A DNA stretch of 64,000 nt from Calidifontibacter indicus (GTDB lineage Bacteria > Actinomycetota > Actinomycetes > Actinomycetales > Dermatophilaceae), in NCBI RefSeq assembly GCF_003386865.1, contig NZ_QTUA01000001.1, positions 1,612,001 through 1,676,000 of the forward strand, read 5' to 3'. Both the position numbers and the translations under genes were made by a program. Within the stretch, counting starts at the first letter, position 1; each line of letters starts with the position of its first letter. The notes beneath the pieces were generated by a model, which had not been told where the DNA came from, ran no database searches, and saw only the letters and a list, made by a program, of their open reading frames with translations. Shown here piece by piece: positions 45,803 through 53,666 of the stretch.

Positions 45803-46383
45803 GGACTCAGCGTAATGCCCGCGATCGCGGGGATCTCGGCTCGCAGGCTGCGCTTGGCTGCCGCTCGGGAGACGACGTCGGGGTAGAGCGCGAGGTGCAT
45901 CGAGATGCCGTCGACGAACGCGTGCAGGCGTCGCACCTGATCGGGGGTCGGACGGCGTACCCCGTGTTCCCTGAGCACGTGTCGACACACGTTGCGGATC
46001 GCGGCATGGGCTTCGGCCGAGATCTCGGCGAGCGCGGGCTCGGTGAGACCGCCCACCACCAGCGCGAGCCAGACGTCGAAGTCGGCCTGTCGTCGAGCGT
46101 CGAGCGGCACGAGTTCCTCGAGCAGCACGACCGAGTCGGTGCCGGTGGCCTCCGGTGCCAGCGCGGCCATCTGTGCGGTCAGCCGCTCGGTGAGGTCTTG
46201 TGCGACGAACCGCAGCAACCCGGTCTGGGTGTCGAAGTAGTGCCGCATGGCTCCGGGGGAGATGCCGGCCTCTGCGGCGACCGCGCGCACCGAGGCACCC
46301 GCCACCCCGTCGCGACGGACGACGGTGGCGAAGGCGTCGGCGATCAGCCGGCGGCGTTCCTCGTGGTCGACGATCTTCGGCAT
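45799..46383 (-). CDS. TetR-family transcriptional regulator
   Basis: 194 residues. HTH domain 1-60 (RRRLIADAFATVVRRDGVAG and VRAVAAEAGISPGAMRHYF), then an all-helical ligand domain. The C-terminal domain has the TetR_C_6 look of BetI-like proteins (RQADFDVWLALVVGGLTEPA). It is the first gene of an operon with pncA and is divergent from a small membrane protein gene. A palindrome (46398-46432) covers the promoter region, so it probably represses itself and the divergent gene. The inducer is unknown. Confidence 0.9.
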   Translation of the reverse strand: MPKIVDHEERRRLIADAFATVVRRDGVAGASVRAVAAEAGISPGAMRHYFDTQTGLLRFVAQDLTERLTAQMAALAPEATGTDSVVLLEELVPLDARRQADFDVWLALVVGGLTEPALAEISAEAHAAIRNVCRHVLREHGVRRPTPDQVRRLHAFVDGISMHLALYPDVVSRAAAKRSLRAEIPAIAGITLSP

Positions 46384-46397
46384 GGAGCGATTATGAC

Positions 46398-46432
46398 ACG
46401 ACTGTGCTATTTTAGTTTTACAACACAGTCGT
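46398..46432. promoter_or_regulatory. Operator palindrome for the TetR regulator
   Basis: ACGACTGTG (46398-46406) and CACAGTCGT (46424-46432) are perfect 9-bp inverted arms around a 17-base AT-rich centre. It lies between the divergent starts at 46383 and 46450. The AT-rich centre is likely the -10 region of one or both genes. Confidence 0.75.
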
Positions 46433-46449
46433 ACGGAAAAGGTTTGGTC

Positions 46450-46989
46450 ATGCTCTACGCGGTCATCGTCGGGTCCGAGGTGATGTTCTGGGTGTTCCTG
46501 TTCGGCGGCCTGGCCGCGCGGTACTTGCTGCGCCGCAAGCGACTGAGTTCGGTGTTGCTGATCTGTGCGCCGCTGGTCGATCTCGTCACTCTCACGGCCG
46601 CCGTCATCGACCTGCGCGGCGGAGCGGCGCCCGGTCTCGCGCACGTGCTCGCTGCGATCTACATCGGCGTGTCCGTCGGCTTCGGGCATTCGATGGTGCA
46701 CTGGGCCGACGTCCGGTTCGCGCACCGATTCGCCGACGGCCCTGCCCCTGCGCCGAAGCCGAGTTGGGGAGCGGCGCGCGTCGCGCACGAGCGTCGCGGC
46801 ATCACGCGGCACCTCGTTGCCTGGGCGGTCGGCGGCGCGCTGTTGATCTGCGCGGGTGCGCTGGTCGGAACCTCTGCGGCCTGGGAGACCTTCGGCGGGA
46901 CGGCCGCCGCGTGGACCCTGGTGCTTGTGATCGATGCGCTGTGGACCGCCGGCGAGATCGCGGCGGCTTCGAGGCGCAAGCCGGCTTAG
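46450..46989 (+). CDS. Small integral membrane protein, TetR-controlled
   Basis: 179 residues from ATG 46450, after AAAAGG at 46437-46442. Five or so hydrophobic segments: AVIVGSEVMFWVFLFGGLAA, VLLICAPLVDLVTLTAAVI, GLAHVLAAIYIGVSVGFGHS, VAWAVGGALLICAGALVG, and AWTLVLVIDALWTAG. A basic loop (ARVAHERRGITR) lies between. I do not recognise the family. Its promoter shares the palindrome with the divergent TetR gene, which suggests an inducible role such as efflux or membrane stress. Confidence 0.75.
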   Translation: MLYAVIVGSEVMFWVFLFGGLAARYLLRRKRLSSVLLICAPLVDLVTLTAAVIDLRGGAAPGLAHVLAAIYIGVSVGFGHSMVHWADVRFAHRFADGPAPAPKPSWGAARVAHERRGITRHLVAWAVGGALLICAGALVGTSAAWETFGGTAAAWTLVLVIDALWTAGEIAAASRRKPA

Positions 46990-47319
46990 CGTCGGGGCGT
47001 CCGTGCACCTCGTGTGGACGGCTGTCGAGGTGCGGCTGGTTGGGCCGGTCGCAGTGGTGGCGGAGGTCGAGTTGAACCGGGCGCACGATGCCGCCGAGCC
47101 CGACTGATTGAGGCCGTCTGGCCCCCTGTTGGTTGGACTCCTTCGGCGGTTCGCGGAGCGCATTGGTTGAGCTTCTCGGAGCGCCGGCGGTGCCCCTTGG
47201 TGGGCCGAATCGTGCGCCGGCGCAGATCAAGTCGAAATCCGCGAAAACCCTTGAGAAATCAACCAAATTCGCCTGTTGAAACCCTTCCCAAGTGGTTCGA
47301 ACACGCGTATGATCAGTGC
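46990..47319. other. Intergenic region before the HNH gene, no gene recognised
   Basis: 330 bases. The first half is GC-rich and could be read as an upstream extension of the HNH frame (open from 47014), but without a ribosome site. Bases 47225-47290 are relatively A-rich (repeated GAAA and CAACC patterns), as in a promoter region. TATGAT at 47308-47313 is a perfect -10 box six bases before the HNH ATG. Confidence 0.4.
47308..47313 (+). promoter_or_regulatory. -10 box for leaderless HNH mRNA
   Basis: TATGAT ends six bases before the ATG at 47320. Confidence 0.6.
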
Positions 47320-49338
47320 ATGGAGGGGACACCAGAATTCGAGGCTCGACCGGGCGGTATCGACCCGGCCGAGTTGCTCGAATCTGTGATCTTCGAAGAC
47401 GGGTTGGACGCAGCGATCGAGTTGGCGTCCCAGCCTCATTTGGTGCCGGGTGCGAACCCGGTGACGATCATGCTGATCATCTCCAAGATCCTCAGCGCCC
47501 ACGCCTACGAACTGCTGGGGCAGGACGACCCGTTCACGGTCGACGAACCCGACGCGCTGCTCGGGTACGACCTGTTCCCCGAGACCACAGCCCCGGCTGT
47601 CCCGGCGGGATCGGCCCCGTTTACGGCTGCTGCGGGTGCTGTGGGTGGCGGGTCGGCCGGCGACTCGCTGGACACCGACCTGGACCTCGACCTCGACCTC
47701 GACCTGGGAGCGGAGCTGGGAACGGACCTCGATTCGGACGCTGGTCTGGATGAGGTGGTGGTGGCGGAGTCGCGGGTGTTCGATCGGATGACGTTGTTCG
47801 AGGACGCGACCCGGTTCGCGCATCAAGCAGCGCAGTCGATGGAAGCGGTGCGGGCTCGTTCGATCGCGGAGTTCGCTCGGTGGGAGCACCCGGACGGTCC
47901 GCAGGGCACGAGGAAGACGCCGTGGGTGCGGCACGGTCAGGGGTTCACGAGCATGTACTCCGCCGACACCGTGGCCGCGGAGTTGGGGTTGGGGATCCAG
48001 GCCGGGATCGGCCTGGTGCAACGCTCCGCCCGGATGGTGACCCGCACTCCGAACCTGTTGCGGGAAGTCGCCGCGGGCCGCGCGAACTTGGACACTGCCG
48101 CGGATATTGCGACGGAGTTGCAGGACGCCTCCCCTGATGTGTGCGAAACCGTTGAAGCGGAGATCCTCGGCCGGGGAGTCCACCAGACAACCAGGGGTCA
48201 GGCACGCAAATCGTGCCGGACGTTGGTGGGGAAGCATCAACCCTCCGCGGCGCGGGAAACGGCACGGAAGACGAGGGCGCAGCAGTGTGGGGTGTTCCAG
48301 GACCCGCACCCCACACCGGGGTTGTCGATGCTGACGATCATCGGGGACAACGGGCAGGTCACCGCGGTGAAGGACGCGATCGACCAGTTGGCGTTCGCGA
48401 TGAAACACGGCGACGAGTCCGACAAGACGTTGGGCGAGTACCGGGTCGATGCGTTCTTCGACCTCGCGATGCGCAACGTGACCCTGAACCTCGACATCCA
48501 AGTGCTCACCCCGACCTTCGGGACCGCCGGGAACACCTGGACCAAGCCCGCCAACAAGGCACCGACCCCCGCGGACACTGCCGGGAGTGCAGGCCAGGCG
48601 AGCAAGAGCAGGACCGCCGGCAACGACGGTGGCGGTACTGACGACAGTGGCCATGCCGACGACAGCAATACCGGCAATGACGACGGCGACCGTGCCGCCG
48701 ACGGTGGCCGTGATGACGAGAGTGAAGAGGGTGACGCCGGTGGCGGGCCACCGTCCGGCCCCGGTCCCGACACAGGACCACCCAGCACTCCGCCGGCCGA
48801 GCCGACCAGTAAGCCCGAGAAACCGGCAGCCTTCGGTGGACGAAATCGTGACGGCCGCGACTTCGTGTCCGACATGCGTGACCGCGGCGCGACCAGCGTC
48901 CACGCCCGCGCCGGTGCGATCGACGCCGACAGCCTGGCCGACCTGGCCAGGTTCGCCGACAAGGTCACCGTGAGCAGCTTCGAGTTCGACCCCGTCTCCG
49001 GCGAACCCACCGCGAACATCATGGGCAGCGACAGCTACCGGCCACCACCCACGATGGCCAGGTACGTGAAAACGAGGGACCAACGGTGCCGGGCACCCGG
49101 CTGTGACCGTCCCGCGATCAAGAACGTCGACCTCGACCACGCCGTCGAGTGGCCCCAAGGGCCCACCGCAACAGTCAACCTCGAATGCCTGTGCCGACGT
49201 CACCACCGGATGAAGCAAACCCAGTGGCGAATCCGGTTGCACCCCAACGGGATCGTCGAGTGGACCTCACCCACCGGCCACACCTACCGCACCACGCCAG
49301 GACTCACCGAAACCTGGCACGACCTCCGCAGCGACTGA
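47320..49338 (+). CDS. DUF222-HNH endonuclease-like protein (13E12 family)
   Basis: 672 residues. Order: helical N-terminus, an Asp/Leu dipeptide run (DTDLDLDLDLDLG, near 118-130), DUF222 (about 150-345), a long disordered linker rich in Gly, Asp, Ser and Pro (about 430-520), a second DUF222-like part, and a C-terminal HNH nuclease motif (RCRAPGCDRPAIKN, VDLDHAVEWPQGPT, LECLCRRHHRMK). In actinobacteria this family is multicopy and sometimes tied to mobile repeats (REP13E12). Here no terminal repeats or integrase are seen. Start ATG 47320 follows TATGAT by six bases. Role in DNA cleavage is unproven. Confidence 0.9.
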   Translation: MEGTPEFEARPGGIDPAELLESVIFEDGLDAAIELASQPHLVPGANPVTIMLIISKILSAHAYELLGQDDPFTVDEPDALLGYDLFPETTAPAVPAGSAPFTAAAGAVGGGSAGDSLDTDLDLDLDLDLGAELGTDLDSDAGLDEVVVAESRVFDRMTLFEDATRFAHQAAQSMEAVRARSIAEFARWEHPDGPQGTRKTPWVRHGQGFTSMYSADTVAAELGLGIQAGIGLVQRSARMVTRTPNLLREVAAGRANLDTAADIATELQDASPDVCETVEAEILGRGVHQTTRGQARKSCRTLVGKHQPSAARETARKTRAQQCGVFQDPHPTPGLSMLTIIGDNGQVTAVKDAIDQLAFAMKHGDESDKTLGEYRVDAFFDLAMRNVTLNLDIQVLTPTFGTAGNTWTKPANKAPTPADTAGSAGQASKSRTAGNDGGGTDDSGHADDSNTGNDDGDRAADGGRDDESEEGDAGGGPPSGPGPDTGPPSTPPAEPTSKPEKPAAFGGRNRDGRDFVSDMRDRGATSVHARAGAIDADSLADLARFADKVTVSSFEFDPVSGEPTANIMGSDSYRPPPTMARYVKTRDQRCRAPGCDRPAIKNVDLDHAVEWPQGPTATVNLECLCRRHHRMKQTQWRIRLHPNGIVEWTSPTGHTYRTTPGLTETWHDLRSD

Positions 49339-49395
49339 GTACGCGACTGACCGAACGATCCAGGAAACCATCAGCCAGCGATCGAGCAGCCCTAC

Positions 49396-50286
49396 TCAGA
49401 ACAACCCGAGCTGAGTGGGCACCGGCGCGGAGCGCACATCGCCCGGCCGAAGCCGATGACCGGCCAGTGATCCGAGGTCGGCGAGGAACAGCGCGTCGTC
49501 GTCGTTCACCGTCACGAGCGCGGTCGCACCCGCCATCGCGCGCACCGTCAGGCAGTGCTCACCCTCGGTGAGTGGATGTGGGTAGCGGCCCACGGAACTC
49601 GCGTCCAGCGCATGCAACAGGTCGGACTGCGCGGCCGGTGGCACCCACGACTCGCGGATGAGCTCGGCCTCGGGTTCGGTGGCCAGCGCATCGAGGGAAT
49701 CACTCACGGTTTGCTCATGCAGCCCGAGCACCTCGACGCGCGACGTTGCCGTGAGCAGCGCGGCGACCTTGGAACTGCGGTTCTTGAACTGGGTGAGGCC
49801 GAGACGATCGGTCACCAGGTCTTCGAACCCGCGGGCGGCGCGGCCGTCCGACGCAGCCACGACGAAGGTCGCCGCGAGCGGCCCCTGCTCGTCGAGGCGC
49901 CCGACCTTCCGATGGTCGACGGCCGTGCCCACCTTGCTGACACCGTCGGCAAAGGTGGCCACGTAGACGAAGTGCGGCGAACGCAGATAGTCGTCGAGCG
50001 CAGCCGGCACGTAACCGCCTCGGTGCGCGTGGTGGGCGAACCGGAACTGGTCGTCGGCCGTGCACTCGGCACACTGGCGTCCGCGGGTCGCCGGGCGCCC
50101 ACGCGGGCACGCACGGTGAGTCAACGACCCCGATGCATCGGCGACGCTCGCACCGGTGCATTCACGCTCGGGGTGTGCCTCGAAGGACAGCCGGCGACCG
50201 AGCAGGTCGAGGGCAGCCCGTCCGTCGAAACGCAGGACGGGATTTCGGTCGACCCAGGCCGGGCCGGTGCATAGATCAGCTGTCAC
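49396..50286 (-). CDS. DUF2797 domain protein
   Basis: 296 residues from GTG 50286, which overlaps the GNAT stop by 11 bases. The N-terminal half carries paired Cys (LCTGPAW, ERECTGAS, RACPRGR, RQCAECT) that may form zinc sites; the middle has a GIY-YIG-like segment (PHFVYVATFADGVSKVGTAV). The rest is alpha/beta. DUF2797 is widespread but uncharacterised; the GIY-YIG resemblance could mean nucleic acid binding or cutting. Last gene of a pncB-GNAT-DUF2797 run on the minus strand. Confidence 0.8.
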   Translation of the reverse strand: MTADLCTGPAWVDRNPVLRFDGRAALDLLGRRLSFEAHPERECTGASVADASGSLTHRACPRGRPATRGRQCAECTADDQFRFAHHAHRGGYVPAALDDYLRSPHFVYVATFADGVSKVGTAVDHRKVGRLDEQGPLAATFVVAASDGRAARGFEDLVTDRLGLTQFKNRSSKVAALLTATSRVEVLGLHEQTVSDSLDALATEPEAELIRESWVPPAAQSDLLHALDASSVGRYPHPLTEGEHCLTVRAMAGATALVTVNDDDALFLADLGSLAGHRLRPGDVRSAPVPTQLGLF

Positions 50287-50830
50287 GAACGATCGCCCAC
50301 AACTGCATGTCGCGCCGGCGGCCACCGATTTCCTGGTGGCTGCGCAGCGTGCCTTCGAACTCGAACCCACCGGCCCGGGCCGTGCTGGCCGAGCCCGCGT
50401 TCCACGGCTCGATGTAGGCCTCGAGGCGGTGCAATCCGTCGATGGTCCAGGCGAATTCGACGAGAGCGGCCAGCGCGTCCGCGGTGTAACCGCGCCGTCG
50501 GAAACGCGGCGCTGTGGAGTAACCCACCGTTGCTCGTCCGTGCTCGATCGCGCCGATCCACAGGCCGATCTGCCCGACCCCCGCGTCGGTCGCCGCGTCG
50601 GCGATGCAGAACGACCATCCTGCGCCGCCGACCAGCCGGGAATGCTGCCGGTCGATGTACGCGAGTGCGTCTTGTGCGTCGGCGTTGCCGGGCAGGGTGC
50701 CGATGAGTGGCACGTGCGGGTCGGTCGACATGTCACGCAGCATCGGCACGTCGTCGGCGCGGAACGCGCGCAAGCGAACGCGTCCGTGCTCCGGGTCGGG
50801 CACGGGCATGACGAGCGGCAGCGGGAGCAT
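50276..50830 (-). CDS. GNAT N-acetyltransferase (RimJ/RimL-like)
   Basis: 184 residues from ATG 50830. Acetyltransferase_3 type: VRLRAFRADDVPMLRDMSTD at the start, AIEHGRATVGYSTAPRFRRRGYTADAL as the acetyl-CoA loop (RxxGxx-type), and LHRLEAYIEPWNAGSASTARAGGF as the C-terminal strand-helix. Likely acetylates a protein N-terminus or small amine; substrate unknown. On its strand TACCAT (50842 down to 50837) is six bases before the ATG, so it has its own leaderless promoter, even though pncB ends only 54 bases upstream. Confidence 0.9.
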   Translation of the reverse strand: MLPLPLVMPVPDPEHGRVRLRAFRADDVPMLRDMSTDPHVPLIGTLPGNADAQDALAYIDRQHSRLVGGAGWSFCIADAATDAGVGQIGLWIGAIEHGRATVGYSTAPRFRRRGYTADALAALVEFAWTIDGLHRLEAYIEPWNAGSASTARAGGFEFEGTLRSHQEIGGRRRDMQLWAIVRDS

Positions 50831-50836
50831 CTGACG

Positions 50837-50842
50837 ATGGTA
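50837..50842 (-). promoter_or_regulatory. -10 box for leaderless GNAT mRNA
   Basis: Read on the minus strand this is TACCAT, six bases before the ATG at 50830. Confidence 0.5.
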
Positions 50843-50884
50843 GGGGCCGGGTGGCACCGGGCTCAGTGGTCGGGCGGGTCGAGG

Positions 50885-52213
50885 TCAGCCTTCGAAGATC
50901 GTCGGGATGACCGCTTCGCCGCGCGACATCTGCAACGCCTTCGCCGGCAGTTCGGCCCGAGACGCGGCGTGCCGGTCGCGGGCGTCGTCGAGCGTCGATT
51001 GGTCGACGCGTTCGCCGCCCTTCACCAGTTCGACCATCAGGTGGCGGTCGTTCGAGTCGCCCTGGGGCACCTCGCCGATGCCGATGATCTCGGCTTCCGC
51101 GAGACCCGACGCGCCCAGTCGGCGCATGGCGTACTTGCGGCCGCCCACCGACTTCTTGTCCTTGCTGGCCTTCGCGACGCCGACCATCGTGCCGTTGTCG
51201 TCCTCGCGCTGCACGAGCTTGTAGACCATGCCCGCGGTCGGGGCACCTGAACCGGTCACCAGCGAGGTGCCGACGCCGTAGACGTCGACGGGGCCGGCCT
51301 GCAGGGTCGAGATCGCGTACTCGTCGAGGTCGGAGGTCACGACGATCTTCGTCTCGGTCGCACCCAACGAGTCGAGCTGCTCGCGCACCTCGCGGGCCTG
51401 CACCAACAGGTCACCGGAGTCGAGGCGCACCGCGCCGAGCTCGGTGCCGGCGATCTCGACCGCGAGGTTCACCGCGTTGGTGACGTCGTAGGTGTCGACG
51501 AGCAGCGTCGTGCCCTTGCCCAGGCTGTCGACCTGTGCCTGGAACGCCTCGCGCTCGTCGTCGTGCACGAGGGTGAAGGCGTGCGCGGCGGTGCCTGCGG
51601 TCGGCACGCCGTAGCTGCGTCCGGCCTCGAGGTTGGACGTCGTGCCGAACCCGGCGATGTACGCCGCCCGTGCGGCGGCGACCGCCGACCACTCGTGCGT
51701 GCGCCGCGAGCCCATCTCGATGCAGGGGCGCCCGTCGGCGGCGGCGGTCATGCGCGAGGCCGCGGCGGCAATCGCGCTGTCGTGGTTGAGGATCGAGAGC
51801 ACGAGGGTCTCGAGGATCACGCCTTCGGCGAAGCTCGACTCGACCACCAGGATGGGGGAGTTGGGGAAGAACATCTCGCCCTCGGCATAGCCCCAGATGT
51901 TGCCGGAGAATTGGTAGTCGGCCAGCCAGTCGAGGGTCGCCCGGTCGACCACCTTGGTCTTCTCCAGGTGGGCCAGCTCGGCCTCGTCGAACCGGAAGTT
52001 CGCGATCGCGTCGAGCACGCGCCCGGTGCCGGCGACGACGCCGTACCGGCGTCCCTCGGGCAGGCGGCGAGCGAACACCTCGAAGATGCTGCGGCGGTGC
52101 GCGGTGCCGCTCTTCAGCGTCGCCTGCAGCATCGTGAGCTCGTAGTGGTCGGTCAGCAATGCCGTGCTCGCCGCTGCAGCAGCGCGGTCGACGGCGTCCT
52201 TGTTCTCGGTCAC
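50885..52213 (-). CDS. pncB: Nicotinate phosphoribosyltransferase
   Basis: 442 residues from GTG 52213. Joins nicotinate and PRPP to nicotinate mononucleotide, using ATP. Family pieces: [18 protein letters not shown] near the N-terminus, [57 protein letters not shown] and [14 protein letters not shown] (phosphate-binding). With pncA it returns nicotinamide to NAD. Divergent from clpS: the two GTG starts are 25 bases apart, with a shared symmetric promoter element at 52221-52230. No ribosome site is present, so it is probably leaderless. Confidence 0.95.
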   Translation of the reverse strand: MTENKDAVDRAAAAASTALLTDHYELTMLQATLKSGTAHRRSIFEVFARRLPEGRRYGVVAGTGRVLDAIANFRFDEAELAHLEKTKVVDRATLDWLADYQFSGNIWGYAEGEMFFPNSPILVVESSFAEGVILETLVLSILNHDSAIAAAASRMTAAADGRPCIEMGSRRTHEWSAVAAARAAYIAGFGTTSNLEAGRSYGVPTAGTAAHAFTLVHDDEREAFQAQVDSLGKGTTLLVDTYDVTNAVNLAVEIAGTELGAVRLDSGDLLVQAREVREQLDSLGATETKIVVTSDLDEYAISTLQAGPVDVYGVGTSLVTGSGAPTAGMVYKLVQREDDNGTMVGVAKASKDKKSVGGRKYAMRRLGASGLAEAEIIGIGEVPQGDSNDRHLMVELVKGGERVDQSTLDDARDRHAASRAELPAKALQMSRGEAVIPTIFEG

Positions 52214-52220
52214 GGCGCTC

Positions 52221-52230
52221 AGCCTAAGGT
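52221..52230. promoter_or_regulatory. Overlapping symmetric divergent -10 boxes for pncB and clpS
   Basis: AGCCTAAGGT. On the plus strand TAAGGT (52225-52230) is seven bases before the clpS GTG (52238). On the minus strand TAGGCT (52226 down to 52221) is seven bases before the pncB GTG (52213). The two boxes share the central TA, so only one polymerase can bind at a time. Confidence 0.65.
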
Positions 52231-52237
52231 GGGAGCC

Positions 52238-52531
52238 GTGTCCGTGGCTCCCCCCGAGGTCGAGAAGGTCGTCGAAGAATCCTTCGACGTCGAGGTCGAC
52301 AAACCCTGGGTGACGATCGTCTGGAACGACCCCGTCAACCTGATGTCCTACGTCTCCTGGGTGTTCCAGACCTACTTCGGCTACTCCAAGGAGAAGGCCG
52401 AACAGTTGATGATGGCCGTACACACCGAGGGCCGTGCCGTCGTCTCGCAGGGCACACGCGAACGCATGGAGACCGATACCGCTGCGATGCACGGCTATTC
52501 GCTGTGGGCGACCTTCCAGAAGGACGAGTGA
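52238..52531 (+). CDS. clpS: ATP-dependent Clp protease adaptor ClpS
   Basis: 97 residues from GTG 52238. Delivers N-degron substrates to ClpC1/ClpA. The family core is [43 protein letters not shown] and [18 protein letters not shown]. The disordered N-terminus (1-20) is normal. The stop overlaps the next start (TGATG). TAAGGT seven bases upstream and no ribosome site indicate a leaderless mRNA. Confidence 0.95.
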   Translation: MSVAPPEVEKVVEESFDVEVDKPWVTIVWNDPVNLMSYVSWVFQTYFGYSKEKAEQLMMAVHTEGRAVVSQGTRERMETDTAAMHGYSLWATFQKDE

Positions 52532-53115
52532 TGGCGCAGGCTTTCCAGCGCAAGCGCGACCGGCTGGTCGGGCGACTCGATCAGACCGAACGCTCGATCG
52601 TCATCGAACTCATGGCGCAGACCCGCGAGATGGTCGCCCCCGAACAGCAGGCGGCCACCGGCGACGCGTTCACCGACCTGATCAGCACCCTCGGTGACAG
52701 CTACGACCCGTCCGAGGTGGCCGAGCGCGACCCCGTCGTGCGTCGCCTGCTGCCCGACGGACACCGCGACGATCAGGAGGCCGCCGCCGAGTTCCGGGCC
52801 GCCACCGAGCGCACACTGCGCGAGCAGAAGACCCGCAAGCTGACCGCCGCGATCGACCTGCTGCTCGGGGTGCCCGACAACCAGGACAAGTTGTCGTTCG
52901 AGGTGCCCGACGCGATCACGTTGATGATGGCGCTGGCCGACGTGCGGCTCGCCCTGGGCGAGCGGCTCGAACTGCGCACCGACGAGGACAGCGAACAACT
53001 GCACGCCGACCTCGAGGCGATGACCGGTCCCGACCAGCAGCGGCTGGCGATCGGCCTCTACTACGACTTCCTCACCTGGCTGCAGGAATCGCTCGCGCTC
53101 GCCCTCACCGAGTGA
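52531..53115 (+). CDS. DUF2017 domain protein
   Basis: 194 residues from ATG 52531, overlapping the clpS stop by one base. All-helical: DRLVGRLDQTERSIVIELMAQTREM at the front (broken here for length), ERDPVVRRLLPDGHRDDQEA in the middle, and a C-terminal YYDFLTWLQESLALAL helix. DUF2017 follows clpS in most actinobacteria; it may modulate Clp proteolysis, but this is not shown. Its stop overlaps an upstream GTG of the thioesterase frame. Confidence 0.88.
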   Translation: MAQAFQRKRDRLVGRLDQTERSIVIELMAQTREMVAPEQQAATGDAFTDLISTLGDSYDPSEVAERDPVVRRLLPDGHRDDQEAAAEFRAATERTLREQKTRKLTAAIDLLLGVPDNQDKLSFEVPDAITLMMALADVRLALGERLELRTDEDSEQLHADLEAMTGPDQQRLAIGLYYDFLTWLQESLALALTE

Positions 53116-53162
53116 GCACACCCAAGACGATCGCCGACCCACCCCAGCCGAAGGAGCACGCC

Positions 53163-53654
53163 GTGACCGAGTCCGAGTACTTCCAGGACAACTACCCCGA
53201 CGAGACCAGCCACTGCTACGGCTGCGGACGGCTCAACACCGAGGGTCTGCATGTCCGATCCCGTTGGGACGGCGAGGAATCGGTCGCCGTGCACCACACC
53301 GACCCGAAGTACGTCGCGATCCCGGGCTTCGTCTACGGCGGACTCGTCGCCTCCCTCATCGACTGTCACGGCACCGGCACCGCCTCGGCGGCCGCCTACC
53401 GTGCGGCGGGCCGTCCGCTGGGCAGCGAACCGCCGCTGCGGTTCGTCACCGCGTCGCTGCACGTCGACTACCAGCGCCCCACGCCGATGGGTGTTCCGCT
53501 CGAACTGCGTGGCGTGCCGACCGAGGTGAAGGAGCGCAAGGTCGTGGTCGACATCACCCTCTCGGCCGACGGGCAGCAGTGCGCGAGTGGCACCGTCGTG
53601 GCCGTCCTGGCGCCCGATTCGATGTTCGCCGGGAGCACCGACACCGCTCAGTAG
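53163..53654 (+). CDS. PaaI-type hotdog thioesterase
   Basis: 163 residues from GTG 53163, six bases after AAGGAG at 53151-53156; an earlier GTG at 53112 lacks a ribosome site. Hotdog fold: HCYGCGRLNTEGLHVRSRW at the N-terminus (a typical CYGCG start), then IPGFVYGGLVASLIDCHGTG on the hot-dog helix with the catalytic-type Asp, and PMGVPLELRGVP. Likely hydrolyses acyl-CoA thioesters; substrate unknown. Part of the clpS-DUF2017-thioesterase operon, which ends just before gltX. Confidence 0.88.
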   Translation: MTESEYFQDNYPDETSHCYGCGRLNTEGLHVRSRWDGEESVAVHHTDPKYVAIPGFVYGGLVASLIDCHGTGTASAAAYRAAGRPLGSEPPLRFVTASLHVDYQRPTPMGVPLELRGVPTEVKERKVVVDITLSADGQQCASGTVVAVLAPDSMFAGSTDTAQ

Positions 53655-53666
53655 GATGTGCACACC

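Noticed and set aside
47014-47319. 102-codon upstream extension of the HNH protein
   Set aside because: No ribosome site; the TATGAT box six bases before ATG 47320 fits a leaderless start there.
47320-49338. HNH gene as part of a mobile element
   Set aside because: The family can be mobile, but no terminal repeats, integrase or tRNA attachment site were found around it.
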